From NCBI RefSeq assembly GCF_027172205.1, contig NC_070604.1:930001-994000 (forward strand): a stretch of DNA of 64,000 nt. Reading direction: 5' to 3'. Every line of letters starts with the position of its first letter. The stretch's first letter is position 1. The DNA comes from Podarcis raffonei. Taxonomy: Eukaryota > Chordata > Lepidosauria > Squamata > Lacertidae. This document shows, one piece after another, positions 1 to 10,821 of this stretch. Made by a program: the position numbers and the translations under genes. A model generated the notes under the pieces. That model did not search any database. It was not told the DNA's origin and saw only the letters and a program-made list of their open reading frames with translations.

Positions 1-268
1 AGCCACCCAATCTTAAACAACTCCTCACCCACGATAATACAACAACCAGACTTAACATGGACACTGGTACCAGAGCCTGCAATAAACCCAGATGCCAACT
101 TTGCTGCCACATACACCCAGACAACACCATTACTGGCCCCAACAACATCAAACATACCATCTCAGGCATATTTAAATGCTCATCTTAAAACATTGTGTAT
201 GCCATCAAATGCCAGCAGTGCCCTTCAGCTCTCTGTATTGGACAAACAGGCAAACCTTATGCCAAAGG
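1..268 (+). mobile_element. Penelope-like element, GIY-YIG endonuclease fragment
   Basis: One frame reads a cysteine-rich lead (ACNKPRCQLCCHI) followed by NIVYAIKCQQCPSALCIGQTGKP, the start of a GIY-YIG endonuclease as found at the C-terminus of Penelope-like reverse transcriptases. The copy is broken. It is cut at 268 by a BovB LINE. The C-terminal end of the same element (LKTMERPGLNRGIGFL) resumes near 3521, and its 3' end resumes at 10490, so the three pieces look like one old insertion. The left end lies outside the window. Confidence 0.65.
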
Positions 269-3016
269 ATTGTTGCTTAGTCGTGTCCGACTCTTTGTGA
301 TCCCATGGACCAGAGCACGCCAGGCACTCCTGTCTTCCACTACCTCCCGCAGTTTGGTCAAACTCATGCTGGTAGCTTCAAGAACGCTGTCCAATCATCT
401 TGTCCTCTGTCGTCCCCTTCTCCTTGTGCCCTCCATCTTTCCCAACATCGGGGTCTTTTCCAGGGAGTCTTCTCTTCTCATGAAGTGGCCAAAGTATTGG
501 AGTCTCAGCTTCAGGATCTGTCCTTCCAGTGAGCACTCAGGGCTGATTTCCTTCAGAATGGAGAGGTTTGATCTTCTTGCAGTCCATGGGACTCTCAAGA
601 GTCTCCTCCAGCACCATAATTAAAAAGCATCAATTCTTCGGCGATCAGCCTTCTTTATGGTCCAGCTCTCACTTCCATACATCACTACTGGGAAAACCAT
701 AGCTTTAACTATACGAACCTTTGTTGGCAAGGTGATGTCTCTACTTCTCAAGATGCTGTCTAGGCCTGTCATTGCCCTTCTCCCAAGAAGCAGGCGTCTT
801 TTAATTTCATGACTGCTGTCACCATCTGCAGTGATCATGGAGCCCAAGAAAGTAAAATCTTTCACTGCCTCCATTTCTTCCCCTTCTATTTGCCAGGAGG
901 TGATGGGACCAGTGGCCATGATTTTCGGTTTTTTGATGTTGAGCTTCAGACCATATTTTGCGCTCTCCTCTTTCACCCTCATTGAAAGGTTCTTTAATTC
1001 CTCCTCACTTTCTGCCATCAAGGTTGTGTCATCTGCATATCTGAGGTTGTTGATATTTCTTCCAGCAATCTTCCAGCTAGGGATTCATCCAGCCCAGCCT
1101 TTCGCATGATGAATTCTGCATAAGTTAAATAAGCAGGAAGACAATATACAGGCTTGCCGTACTCCTTTCCCAATTTTGAACCACATGCAGTTCTAACTGT
1201 ATGGAACTGTTGTTCCATATGCAGTTCTAATTGTAGCTTCTTGTCCCACATAGAGATTTCTCTTTTTTAAAAAAAATAACTTTTATTAAGTTTTCCATTT
1301 AACAATCCAATCATATCACATTTATTATTCCAAATTATACCAATACATATCATAAAGTCCAAATATTTTGCCAAGTTATATATTTTTGTTGGGGATTCCC
1401 ATGCTTCGAGTTCAGTAAGGGTCCAGTCATCTCATATTTATGCTCCTTTTAGTGTTCATCAGTCCCATCTTTCAATCTTCTTGTTGTTATCCTTTTTCTT
1501 CTTAATAGCCTCTGAGTTGTTTTCACAGGCGAAGGCGAGTTAAAGTAAGCAATATTATGCTTCTGTGTGAACTTTGTAAGGCTCTCCCTTTTTTTTAAAG
1601 CTGGTAAGTCTTTTGTTTGCAATAAATCACACACTGATCCAAAAGTCCTCCTTGAGCGGCAGACGCCATCATTCTCAGTTCCGATGAAATAAAATCTAGG
1701 CGTTTGCTCATTAATTTTCCCAGACAGGTTGCATCATAAATTAGGCTTTCCAGGGAAGATTTTGCCAAGTCGAACTTAGAATACAAACATGATAACAGAG
1801 TAGTGGCTCGCCTCCCCCTGTGCCTATTAATCTCGCAACAAAGTCTGTCTCATAATGGCGGATCCCGATTAAAAACTGCGTCACAAGAGAGCCTTTTATT
1901 TTCTTTCCAGATCTTTCAAAAAACAAAGGCTTTAGGTGATATTTTTATTTCCACACAGTTTATTTTCCAATCTCACTTGTTATAAGTCGTATGACGGTTC
2001 TTCTGGGGTGGGGGTTGTTAGGTAATATTGTAATAAAAAAAAGAAAAAGTTCCCACCCCCCTTTCCATTTCGTTTCAACATACCAGCATAGATGTTATTC
2101 TTTGATGTTATCTTCTGTCCAGTCCATTCCATCACTCTTAACTTCTCAGCGGCAGGCTTAATTACCAGCTAACATAACCTTTTCTTCGCTCGAAGCATGT
2201 GCAATAACTTTTATATCCAATTTTTTATCTTAAGTAATGCAACTAGAGTCGCTCTCAGAGACAGTGTCCGGGAGATCCGAACTCGAGGGCTTTCCATCCA
2301 GTGCCCTCACCCCCTCCTTCTTTCGAGCTCGGGGGTGATTTATGGGCAACCGCGGACAAGGCTGCATCTTCCCTTCCACCGGGAAGAATTTGGGAGGCTG
2401 ATTTACTCCCATCATCAGCCCCTTAATTACCTCGTGTAAGCTGGAGAGATGGTATTGTCGGCCATCTTCCAAGGCGCCCATTGCGGCTTCCCCCCCACAT
2501 AGAGATTTCTCAGGAGACAGATGAGGTGATCAGGCACTCCCATTTCTTTAAGAACTTGCCATAGTTTGCTGTGGTTGACACAGTCAAAGGCTTTTGCATA
2601 GTCAATGAAGCAGAAGTAGATGTCTTTCTGGAACTCTCTAGCTTTCTCCATAATCCAGCGCATGTTTGCAATTTGGTCTCTGGTTCCTCTGCCTCTTCTA
2701 AATCCAGCTTGCACTTGTGGGAGTTCTCGGTCCACATACTGCTTAAGCTTGCCTTGTAGAATTTTAAGCATAACTTTGCTTGCATGTGAAATGAGTGCAA
2801 TTGTGCGGTAGTTGGAGCATTCTTTGGCACTGCCCTTCTTTGGGATTGGGATGTAGACTGATCTTCTCCAATCCTCTGGCCACTTCTGAGTTTTTCAAAT
2901 TTGCGGACATATTGAGTGTAGCACCTTAACAGCATCATCTTTTAAAATTTTAAATAGTTCAGCTGGAATATCATCACTTCCACTGGCCTTGTTATTAGCA
3001 GTGCTTTCTAAGGCCC
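269..3016 (-). mobile_element. BovB (RTE-clade) LINE, first copy, broken, interrupted at 1263-2493
   Basis: Minus-strand frames give the RT region (FCFIDYAKAFDCVNHSKLW near 2600), then SMITADGD..SHEIKRRLLLGR, VMYGSESWTIKK (about 700) and the C-terminal stretch VPWTARRS..ILKEISPE..FGHFMRREDSLEKT (400-600). The 3' end near 270-320 has the BovB tail, read on the plus strand as TTAGTCGTGTCCGACTCTTT. The frame is broken in several places. The copy is 5'-truncated and ends at 3016 in an inverted segment. No target-site duplication was found, which fits a target deletion in the Penelope element it entered. Confidence 0.9.
1263..2493 (-). mobile_element. Short L1-type non-autonomous retrotransposon inserted in BovB
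   Basis: The 18-bp sequence CCCACATAGAGATTTCTC occurs at 1245-1262 and again at 2494-2511, a perfect target-site duplication bounding a 1,231-bp insert. The insert has an A-tail at its low-coordinate end (T run from 1263) and a GC-rich 5' end with GGAAGATGGCC near 2470 on the minus strand. No long frame spans it; the longest pieces are about 60-115 codons. The 3' end resembles that of the full-length L1 at 3724-9802, so it was probably moved by L1 machinery. Confidence 0.75.
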
Positions 3017-3136
3017 AGAAAGATATGGATGTCTCGTACACCCCAGGTAGTGTGGTTGCTGACCTTGAGCCAGACATCCTGGAGAGTGAAGTCAAATGGG
3101 CCTTAGAAAGCAGATTGGAGGATTGGAGAAGATCAG
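3017..3136 (+). mobile_element. Inverted 5' segment of the first BovB copy
   Basis: Directly after the minus-strand BovB sequence ending GCTTTCTAAGGCCC (3003-3016), BovB sequence continues on the plus strand: AGAAAGATATGGATG..., then CCAGACATCCTGGAGAGTGA and GGGCCTTAGAAAGC (3098-3111), and after a jump GAGGATTGGAGAAGATCAG. The same region is colinear in the second BovB copy near 45100-45340. The 14-nt overlap at the junction is typical of twin priming. Confidence 0.8.
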
Positions 3137-3174
3137 AAGAAGTTACTGAATTATAACTTATTACTAAACTGAAA

Positions 3175-3520
3175 GGGACGTGGGTGGCGCTGTGGGTTAA
3201 ACCACAGAGTCTAGGACTTGCCGGTCAGAAGGTTGGCGGTTTGAATCCCGGCAACGGGGTGAGCTCCCGTTGCTCGGTCCCTGCTCCTGCTAACCTAGCA
3301 GTTCGAAAGTACGTCAAACTGCAAGTAGATAAATAGGTAACGCTCCGGCGGGAAGGTAAACGGCATTTCCGTGCGCTGCTCTGGTTCGCTAGCGGCTTAG
3401 TCATGCCGGCCACGTGACCCGAAAGCTTTATGCCGGCTCCCTCGGCCAATAAAGCGAGATGAGCGGCGCAACCCCAGAGTCAGTCACGACTGGACCTAAT
3501 GGTCAGGGGTCCCTTTACCC
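3175..3520 (+). mobile_element. Sauria SINE
   Basis: It starts GGGACGTGGGTGGCGCTGTG, has the tRNA-like B box GGTTTGAATCCC, and ends GGTCAGGGGTCCCTTTACCC, which is the Sauria SINE layout. The 14-bp duplication TTACTAAACTGAAA flanks it at 3161-3174 and 3521-3534. Squamate-specific family, trans-mobilised by BovB. Confidence 0.93.
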
Positions 3521-3723
3521 TTACTAAACTGAAAACTATGGAGAGACCTGGTCTGAATAGAGGTATTGGATTCTTGCCTCATTACACATGCTAAAGCTAT
3601 TTTTGGTCTGCATACTGCATGCTATCCCATGCTTTTTCCTGTAGGACTAATTGCAGTTGTTAACAGTTGTCAACAGGTTTACCATACCCATTGAGTCAAT
3701 CACCCATCTCCTACTACCCTTCT
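3521..3723 (+). mobile_element. Penelope-like element, C-terminal end of the reading frame
   Basis: One frame reads TKLKTMERPGLNRGIGFLPH, the conserved end of Penelope-like polyproteins (compare LKTLEPHGLNRE). The piece follows the Sauria SINE and stops at the target-site duplication of the L1 at 3708-3723. It continues the fragment at 1-268; the part between the two is lost around the BovB insertion. Confidence 0.6.
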
Positions 3724-4108
3724 TTTTTTCTTCTTTTTTTAAAAATATTTTTTATTAAGGATTTTCTTGTTTTACAGAAGTGTAGTGCCTCGTATTTTTT
3801 TCTTCTTCTTCCATGTAACATTTTTACAAATCCGTTTCATTTGTTGAGGCATTAGGGGGAGAAGAAAAAAGAAAGAAAAAAGAAAGGGGGGTGGAGAGAG
3901 CGAAGATGGATGGGGGTGGGGTCGGGTGGCGGTGTTTCTATTATGTTTAATGTATGTAGAGTTTGGTGTCAGCGTTGCTTGTGTTGCTCACTTGTGTTCC
4001 TTTGGTGGTGAGAGAGGTTGGGGTTGGCCTAGGGTGTGATTGTTTGCTTGTGATTGGCTGTGGTGATCTTTGTTTTCGTGTGTGAGTGAGGTGGGTGGGT
4101 GTTTTGGA

Positions 4109-7100
4109 TCAGGTTAGCCATATTGATTTGTATGCTGTTGGTGGATTATTGTCATTGTCCTGTTGGGCTGTGTATGTGATGAAGGGGAGCCATACCGGGG
4201 TGAAGGCGTCTTCTTCTGTTTGTCCCCGTGTCAGTTTCAGTTTATTAGTTAATTTTTCTAGTAGGGCTGTTTCCCATACTATTTGGTACCATTGGTCCAT
4301 GCTTACTCCTGACAGGTCTCTCCAGTGTCTGGTTATGGTGTTTCTGGCTGCTGAGAGCAGGTGGGTTATGAGTTCTTTGTGGTGTAAATGGGCATTGTTG
4401 TCTTGGAAGATGTTTAGTAGGGCCAATTCTGGGGTGATGTCTATTACTTGCTTAGTTATTTTACATATTTCTTGTATGGCTGTTGTCCAGAATAGTTGAA
4501 TTTTGGGACACTCCCACCACATGTGGAGGTATGTGCCTGTGGAGGTGCACCCTCTCCAGCATTTTGGTGAGGTTCCTGGGTGTATTAGCGCTAGTTTCCT
4601 TGGTGTTAGGTACCACCTGTAGGTGAGTTTCAGTGTGAGTTCTTTTCTTTTCATTGATATGGATTTAAAGGGAGGTTTAGACCACATTCTGGTCCATTGA
4701 GTGGGGTTAATCTCATAGCCTATGTCATTCTCCCATTGTTTTTTGATTGCGTCTAGGGGATTTGCGGGGTTTTGGAGTAGTATTTTGTATATTGCGGATA
4801 CAGTCCCTTTACCGTTTCCCTTTGTTGTTAGGAGGAGGTTTTCGAAGGTTGTCAGGGGCCTAGTTGCTGCTGATTTTACTGTTGGGTTGTTTAAGAGGGC
4901 ATGTAGTTGGTGTTGTGTTAACCAGGTCATTTGGGTGTCTTCTAGTTTGTCTTGTATTTCTTGTGTTGACAAGGGTTTGTTATTTTTATAAAAGTCTATT
5001 AGGCGATATAAGCCTTTGGTTCGCCAGGTTTTTATCTGGAGGTTTTGTGCTGCATGGTGGAATAATGGGTGGTACGCCAGGGGGATTAGTGGGGATGGGG
5101 TTGGGGATAGTTTGCCTATTTGTGTTTTCCATGCTTTGAGCATGGTCTGTGTGTACCTGTTAAGTGTTGTGGGAATTTTCTTTAGTTTGTTTGGGAGGAG
5201 TGGGTATGTTGTGGTGCAGGTGTTTTCAATTGTGTCCCTCTCTAGGTGTACCCATTGTTTTGTCTCATCTTCTAGTATATATGGGATTATATGGCGTATT
5301 TGGTTGGCATTGTAATATGCTTCTATGTTGGGGATTCCCCATCCTCCTTCTGAGGTGGGGAGGTGCAGGTATTTGGGGCTTATTCTTGGTTTTTTATGTG
5401 AGAAGATGAAAGAGTGTAGTTTTCTCTGCCAACTGCGAAGTTGGGTTGAGGGGATCCAGGTTGGGAGGGTTTGGAATAGGTAGGTTAGTTTTGGGAGTGT
5501 GATCATTTTGATCATGGCTATTTTGTCTGAGAGAGTGAAATTCATGTTATTCCATCTCTTTAGGTCTTTGTTAATTTGTCGCCACAGGGGCTTGTAGTTG
5601 TGGAGGTACAATTTATTGAGGTTTCTGGTTATTTGTACCCCTAGGTATCTGAACTTGGTGTGGCAAAGTTTTATTTTGGTGACCTTCGTGAGTTCTTTTT
5701 GGGTGTGAGGAGGGGTGTTGAAGCACATAGCTTCTGACTTTGTAAAATTTACCTGTAGGCCCGACACTATTGCAAATGTGTTGAGTTCTCTGATTAGGGA
5801 GGTTGCTGTGCTTATGGGGTCTGGTGTTGTGACCATTAGGTCGTCTGCAAAGAGCCCTAATTTATAGGTTCTGCCTTTTATTTCCACTCCCTTGATGTCT
5901 GTGGCTGCTCGGATGCGGATTGCTAAGGGTTCCAGAGCCAGGATAAATAAGAAGGGAGACAGTGGGCATCCTTGTTTCGTGCCTCTTTGGATAGCTATAG
6001 TATTAGAATCCATATTGTTAGTTCTGCATTTTGCTCAGGCTTGGGAGTATATTTGTTTGAGGATTTGTAGGAAGTTGGGGCCAAATTTCATGTTAGTTAG
6101 TACTGCTAATATGTATTTCCACTCCAAGCAATCAAAGGCTTTGAGGATTTCTAGGGACATAATTGTCAATGGGAGTTTAGTTGCCTTGCTGTGTTCGATC
6201 AGGTTCAGTAGTTTCCTGATGGGGTCTATTATATTGCGGCCAGGGACAAAGCCAGTCTGGTCTGGGGCTATTAACTTGTGTAGGAAGATTTTTAGGTGGT
6301 TGGCCAGGATTGATGTGAATATCTTGTAGTCTTGGTTTATTAATGAGATTGGGCGGTATGATTCTACTTTGAGGCTATCTTTTAGTGGTTTTGGGATGGA
6401 GACTATTTTGGAGTGGGTCCAGGTTTTGGGGATGGGGCCCCCTTTTATGATGTCGTTGAATAGGCGGGTCATGTAGGGCATCAAGGGTTCTTTGAATTTC
6501 CTATAGAATTCTGCTGTGAAGCCATCTGGGCCTGGGGCTTTGTGTGGTTTCAGGTTTTTGAGGACCACATCTATTTCCTCTGGGGTGATAGGGCTGTCCA
6601 TGAATTCCTGTTCCTCATCAGTTAGGGTAGGCATGGTCAGTCCTGCTAGAAATGTTCTGATTTCCTTCTCTGGTGGGTTATGGGAGGTGTATAGGTTGGA
6701 GTAGAATTCTGCAAATTCTGAGGTTATTTCTTCGGGGGAGAATGTTATGTTGCCGTCTTTTTTGGTGATGCAGTGTATTCTTGTTTTGAGTGCTTTTTTC
6801 CTACATCTATTTGCTAGTAATCTGGAGTTTTTCCCTCCATATTCGTAGAAACGTTGTTTAGAGTATAGAATGTTGATCATTGTTTTGTTAATTTCTAGGG
6901 AGTCTAGTTCTCTCCTTTTTTGTTCTATAAGTTTGAGGAGTTTTTTAGATCCTGTTTGTTTGTAGCGTGATGAGAGGGCTGTGATGTCTTGTTCTATTTT
7001 GCTAATTTTTGAGGAGGTTTGTTTTTTAAGGAATGTTTTCTCTTTTATGCAGGCTCCTCTGGTGACCGCTTTCATTGCGTCCCATAGGAGGGGGGTTGTT

Positions 7101-8360
7101 ATATTGTCTACATCGTTTTCCTTGAAGTAGTTTTGGAGGGTTTTTGTGAGACTCTCTCTAATTTGTTTGTTTGTAGTTAGGATGGGACTGAAGGACCATG
7201 ATGGGGTGGTTTGTGTTCCTTCTCCTATTTTAACGATGACTTCTACTGGGGCGTGATCTGTGATTTTAATGTTACCTATGTTTGTTGATTCTACTGAGGG
7301 GATCAGACCCTGTGTGAGTAGAATGCTGTCCAGTCTGGACACTGTATCATGGCGTCCCGATTGGAATGTATGGCTGATGTCTCCCGGGTTTTGCTCACCC
7401 CAAATGTCATAGAGACCCCTGCTTTTTAGCATTTTTAGTAACTTGTAAGAGTTCCTAGTTGTTGGGGGTTTCCTTCGGAGGAAGGTTGCCCATGGGGTTG
7501 TGGGGTGGATATCTTTCAGGGATAAACCTTTCATATTTAGATTGAGGTCCCGTCCTAGGATTGCTTCCCCTTCAGAGAAGGAGAGGAATTTGTTTAGTGT
7601 CTTCTGGAAGAATTCTAATTGTTTCGTGTTTGGGGCATATATGGAGCCGATTGTCAGTTTGATTTTGCCATCTAGTGTCCCTTTAGCGAAAATGAATCTG
7701 CCTTTTTTGTCCTTGAGGACTGTTGTGGCAGTGAAGTTCAGGTCTCTACTGAGTATTATGGCTACACCACGAGCTTTCCCTGAGCCTTGTGCGACCCACT
7801 GTTGACTGAAGCGGGGGTCGCTCAGGAGTTTGCTGCCTTTGGGTGGGTTGTGTATTTCTTGTAGGAAGGTGATGTGTGGTTTCATGGTGTTTATGTTATG
7901 GGATGATTTATTTGTAGCTTTTCCAGCCCCCCAGAGTCCACACGCTTCCGTTGCGGTGCTTTGCTCCAAAGGGCTCCTCACAGCTTCAGCAGAGTGTATA
8001 CACAGCGGAGAAACAGAAACAGTTGCCGTGTGTGCGTAATAAATCAGGCTTAACGCACGGTGTCTTCCTTATCTTACAAATAGCTTTATTATCGTAGCAA
8101 AACAACAGTTCATAACTCTCCTGGTGACAGAGCACACATTTTTGCTCCTCTCTCGCAACGGAGCAACACACACACTGAGAGACACAGTAGAACACTCCCC
8201 TCAGTATTCTAAACCACGCCTCAGAATGTGAGACGTCACTCAGAACTTCTTAACCCTGTAAGTTCTGATTCTCTCCACATATGTATGAGGTGATGCGTTT
8301 TCTTTTGATGGGGTTTCCCAGCCCCCTCACATTTAATGTGATTGCTTTTAGGTTAGCCAT
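4109..8360 (-). pseudogene. L1 ORF2 (endonuclease plus reverse transcriptase), one stop, split by an LTR
   Basis: The frame starts at ATG 8360 with MANLKAITLNVRGLGNPIKR, the L1 apurinic endonuclease start. After the LTR insert it continues with TMKPHITFLQEIH, SIYAPN, the endonuclease TDHAPV motif and then the RT: KAPGPDGFTAEF, SYRPISLINQDYK, GFVPGRN, RGTKQGCPLSP and FADD (LFADDLMV). A C-terminal Cys-His-type segment is readable near 4520-4600 (CWRGC...HMWWECP). Without the LTR and one repeat the span is exactly 1,288 codons. Only one in-frame stop is present, a TGA at about 6033-6035, which could be a CpG decay of CGA (arginine). Some RT residues also differ from usual (LEILKAFD in place of LDAEKAFD), which may lower activity. 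Confidence 0.88.
7897..8279 (-). mobile_element. Solo LTR (retrovirus-like fossil) inserted in L1 ORF2
   Basis: A 383-bp block starting TGTGGAG on the minus strand interrupts L1 ORF2. It is bounded by the 5-bp repeat ACATA (8280-8284 and 7892-7896). It holds an AATAAA signal near 8085 on the minus strand, as expected for an LTR. No internal viral genes are present, so it is a solo LTR left by recombination. It is younger than the L1 it entered. Family not determined. Confidence 0.65.
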
Positions 8361-9802
8361 CTTGCTTATCTATTATGTGGGGCGATTCCCTGCCAACCCG
8401 TTCGGGTTGTCTTGTGTCTCTCTCTTCGTGTTGTTTAAAGAACCAGTGGGGTTGCGCTGACCTAGGGTGTGGTGGGTGGGGGGCTAGTGGGATTAGAGTG
8501 AGATTTGGGTTAAAGAGTAGGGGGTAAGTTGTAGGGAGAGTATCAATAACAATAGCAGTGATATAGAGGAAATTTTTGTTTTAAAAGAGAGTGGTGGTCG
8601 TAGCTGGGGGCGAAAGATTCCCCCTTCAAGAACAAGCCAACAAATAGAAAAGAAAGGGCTTTAAAAAGGGGGGGGGGAGTGTGGTTTTTAAAAAAATAAA
8701 TAAATAAAATAAATAATAATATTTCCCCCTAATTATTGTTATTATTTTTTGTTTGTAAAAAAGTAATTAAAAATGTACGGGTAAAAGATAAAAATGAGAA
8801 TTAAAGGTTAAAAAAAGGGGGGTTGTCTTTAGATAGATAGATAGATAGATATATAGAGCTTTTTATTTTTATTTTTTTTTAAAAAAATGAGTAAAGTATA
8901 GGTAAAAGAGGATAGGTAAAAGAGAGTGGGAAGTCTGGGGCGACGTGGCAGTCCCAGGAAATGGCCTGTGATGGTTCAGGGCTGTTTTCTGGGTACTGCC
9001 ATTTTAATTCTTAAGAGGGGAGTTTGAGGTGAAAATAAAATGAGGTTTAAATTGAGGGTGTGTGTGTGTGTGGAGAAGTGTGTCTTTAAATAGTGTGTAG
9101 AAAAGATAGAAATAAAAATAAAGATTCAAATAAAGGGTGGCTGCAGCAGCAGTGGCCCCTCTTTTAAAAAGAAAAATGATAAAAGTAGGTATATGGGGGG
9201 GGGATAAAAAAGGATTTCTTTTAAAAAGGGGGGGGAAAGGGAGAGGGGTAGAAAGGGGTTAAAAAAGGGATTTTTTTTTTTAAAAAAAGGAGAAAACAAG
9301 GGGGTAGTTTCTTCCTTTCTGCGATCTCCTTTGTCATGCGGCTTTGCATGGAGGGGTAGGCTCCGGTTGGCTCAGCCATGTGTTTTTTCGGAGCCTCTTT
9401 TGCCTTCCCGTGCTCACCTACCTCCCCTCTTCTTTGTCGGCAGAGACGGGGGCAGCAGCGGTAAAGTAAAGTTAGGGCTCCTTTTCCTTTCTTTTTCTTC
9501 TTCTTTCCCCCTTTTCTTTTTCTCCCTCTCTGCGTTAGCTCCACTGTCTTCCTGGATTTGGAGCTCCTCTCGGCTGTTGGGGGGGTGGTCGGGTGTCTTT
9601 CCGGCTCAATCAAGGTCGTGGGGGGGTGGTTTGGCTCCTTTGAAAGACGCCCCGGGCACCCCCGATTCCTCTCCTTTGGCAGTGTTGGCAGCAGAAGTCC
9701 TGGGAGCCCGGGAATCGGCCAGACAGAGCCTTTTACTCTGGCTGGCTTCAGGAGCTCTTTTCTGCTGTTGCAGCCGCCATGCTGCCTCGCCGGAAGTTCC
9801 CC
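8361..9802 (-). other. L1 5' region without a recognisable ORF1
   Basis: This 1.4-kb stretch should hold the 5' UTR and ORF1. On the minus strand it is GC-rich from 9400 to 9800, then T-rich and low in complexity (about 8640-9300), with a short tetranucleotide repeat near 8832. The longest minus-strand frame (9221-9613, 130 codons) is a low-complexity lysine-rich run that resembles no ORF1 protein. Either ORF1 has been lost or this L1 subfamily carries only ORF2. Confidence 0.5.
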
Positions 9803-9818
9803 CTCCTACTACCCTTCT

Positions 9819-9878
9819 GAAAAAAACCAACCCCACTCTCCCACTATATGTAAGGATCTGGTGACTTCTGTTTCAGTG
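9819..9878 (+). mobile_element. Penelope-like element, 3' untranslated part
   Basis: This short piece lies between the L1 target-site duplication and an L2 fragment. It ends TTTCAGTG and resumes after the L2 at 10490 with TATCTGAAGAAGTTTGC, which is the recurrent Penelope 3' end in this window. Confidence 0.5.
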
Positions 9879-10489
9879 CCTCGCCAGAGTGGTGCATGCT
9901 CTGGTTTTCTCTCGCTTGGACTACTGCAGTGCACTCCATGTGGGACTACCTTTGAAGGTGACCCAGAAACTACAACTAATCCAGAATGCGGCAGCTAGAC
10001 TGATGACTGGGAGCGGCCGCCGAGACCATATAACACCGGTCTTGAAAGACCTACACTGGTTCCCAGTATGTTTCCGAGCACAATTCAAAGTGTTGGCACT
10101 GACCTTTAAAGCCCTAAATGGCCTCGGTCCAGTATACCTGAAGGAGCGTCTCCACCCTCCTTGTTCAGCCCAGACACTGAGGTCCAGCTCCGAGGGCCTT
10201 CTGGCAGTTCCCTCCCTGTGAGAAGCCAAGTTACAGGGAACCAGGCAGAGGGCCTTCTCGGTAGTGGCACCCACCCTGTGGAACGCCCTCCCATCAGATG
10301 TCAAAGAGAAAAATAACTTCCAAACTTTTAGAAGACATCTGAAGGCAGCCCTGTTTAGGGAAGCTTTTAATGTTTAATAGGTTGTTGTATTTTACTCTGG
10401 AAGCCGCCCAGAGTGGCTGGGGAAACCCAGCCAGATGTGCGGGGTATAAATAATAAATTATTATTATTATTATTATTATTATTATTTAG
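9879..10489 (+). mobile_element. L2 LINE, 5'-truncated 3' end
   Basis: One frame reads FSRLDYCSALHVGLPLKVTQKLQLIQNAAARL (split here as FSRLDYCSALHVGLPL and QLIQNAAARL), then DLHWFPVCFRAQFKVLALTFKALNGLGPVYL, the L2/CR1-superfamily C-terminus. It ends in the L2 tail (GGAAGCCGCCCAGAGTGGCT) followed by an ATT microsatellite at about 10456-10487. It sits inside the Penelope element. Confidence 0.85.
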
Positions 10490-10610
10490 TGTATCTGAAG
10501 AAGTTTGCATGTACACAAAAGCAAACCCAGAAGAAACTTAGTTCTTCTCTACGGTGCTACTGGACAATTTTTTTATTTATTTCCACTGCCTTAGTGCTAC
10601 CTTCACACTG
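10490..10610 (+). mobile_element. Penelope-like element, 3' terminus
   Basis: TATCTGAAGAAGTTTGCATG, then AACTTAGT...GGTGCTACTGGA and a T-rich end. The same terminus appears at 18793-18965, 33243-33400 and 60084-60215. It closes the Penelope copy that begins at 1. Confidence 0.6.
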
Positions 10611-10821
10611 GGTATTTATTGTGGAACTTTGTCCATTCATTTTTTGAAGAGCATCTGCACATTACCACTGTGAATAAAACATCTGTTTCCCCCTTCTTCA
10701 AGCTCAGAAAATCAGACTTGGAACCAGACACAATGGAACAGCTGCAGAATTTCCCCAGGTGTAGATGCCACATCGCACTGCTATTTCATCTGTATTAAAT
10801 TGCTCTAATCTAGCCGGAGTG
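10611..10821. other. Unassigned intergenic sequence
   Basis: No gene and no repeat that could be named. It lies between the Penelope end and the next Sauria SINE. Confidence 0.5.

Larger units (their letters stand above)
3724..9802 (-). mobile_element. Full-length L1-clade LINE with 16-bp target-site duplication
   Basis: CTCCTACTACCCTTCT is present at 3708-3723 and 9803-9818, a perfect duplication around a 6,079-bp insert. Removing a nested 383-bp LTR and its 5-bp repeat leaves about 5.7 kb. The 3' end (low coordinates) has an A-tail and a shared L1 terminus (plus strand TTTTTTATTAAGGATTTTC, near 3750). The 5' end begins near 9800 on the minus strand with GGAACTTCCGGCGAGGCAGC and ATGGCGGCTG. 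ORF2 is almost whole. No ORF1 could be recognised between ORF2 and the 5' end. Confidence 0.9.

Noticed and set aside
4086-7805. Plus-strand frames of 80-145 codons across the L1
   Set aside because: They are the antisense of L1 ORF2, which explains their length.
9331-9998. Plus-strand frames of 146-177 codons
   Set aside because: Antisense of the L1 5' region running into the Penelope and L2 pieces; no motif.
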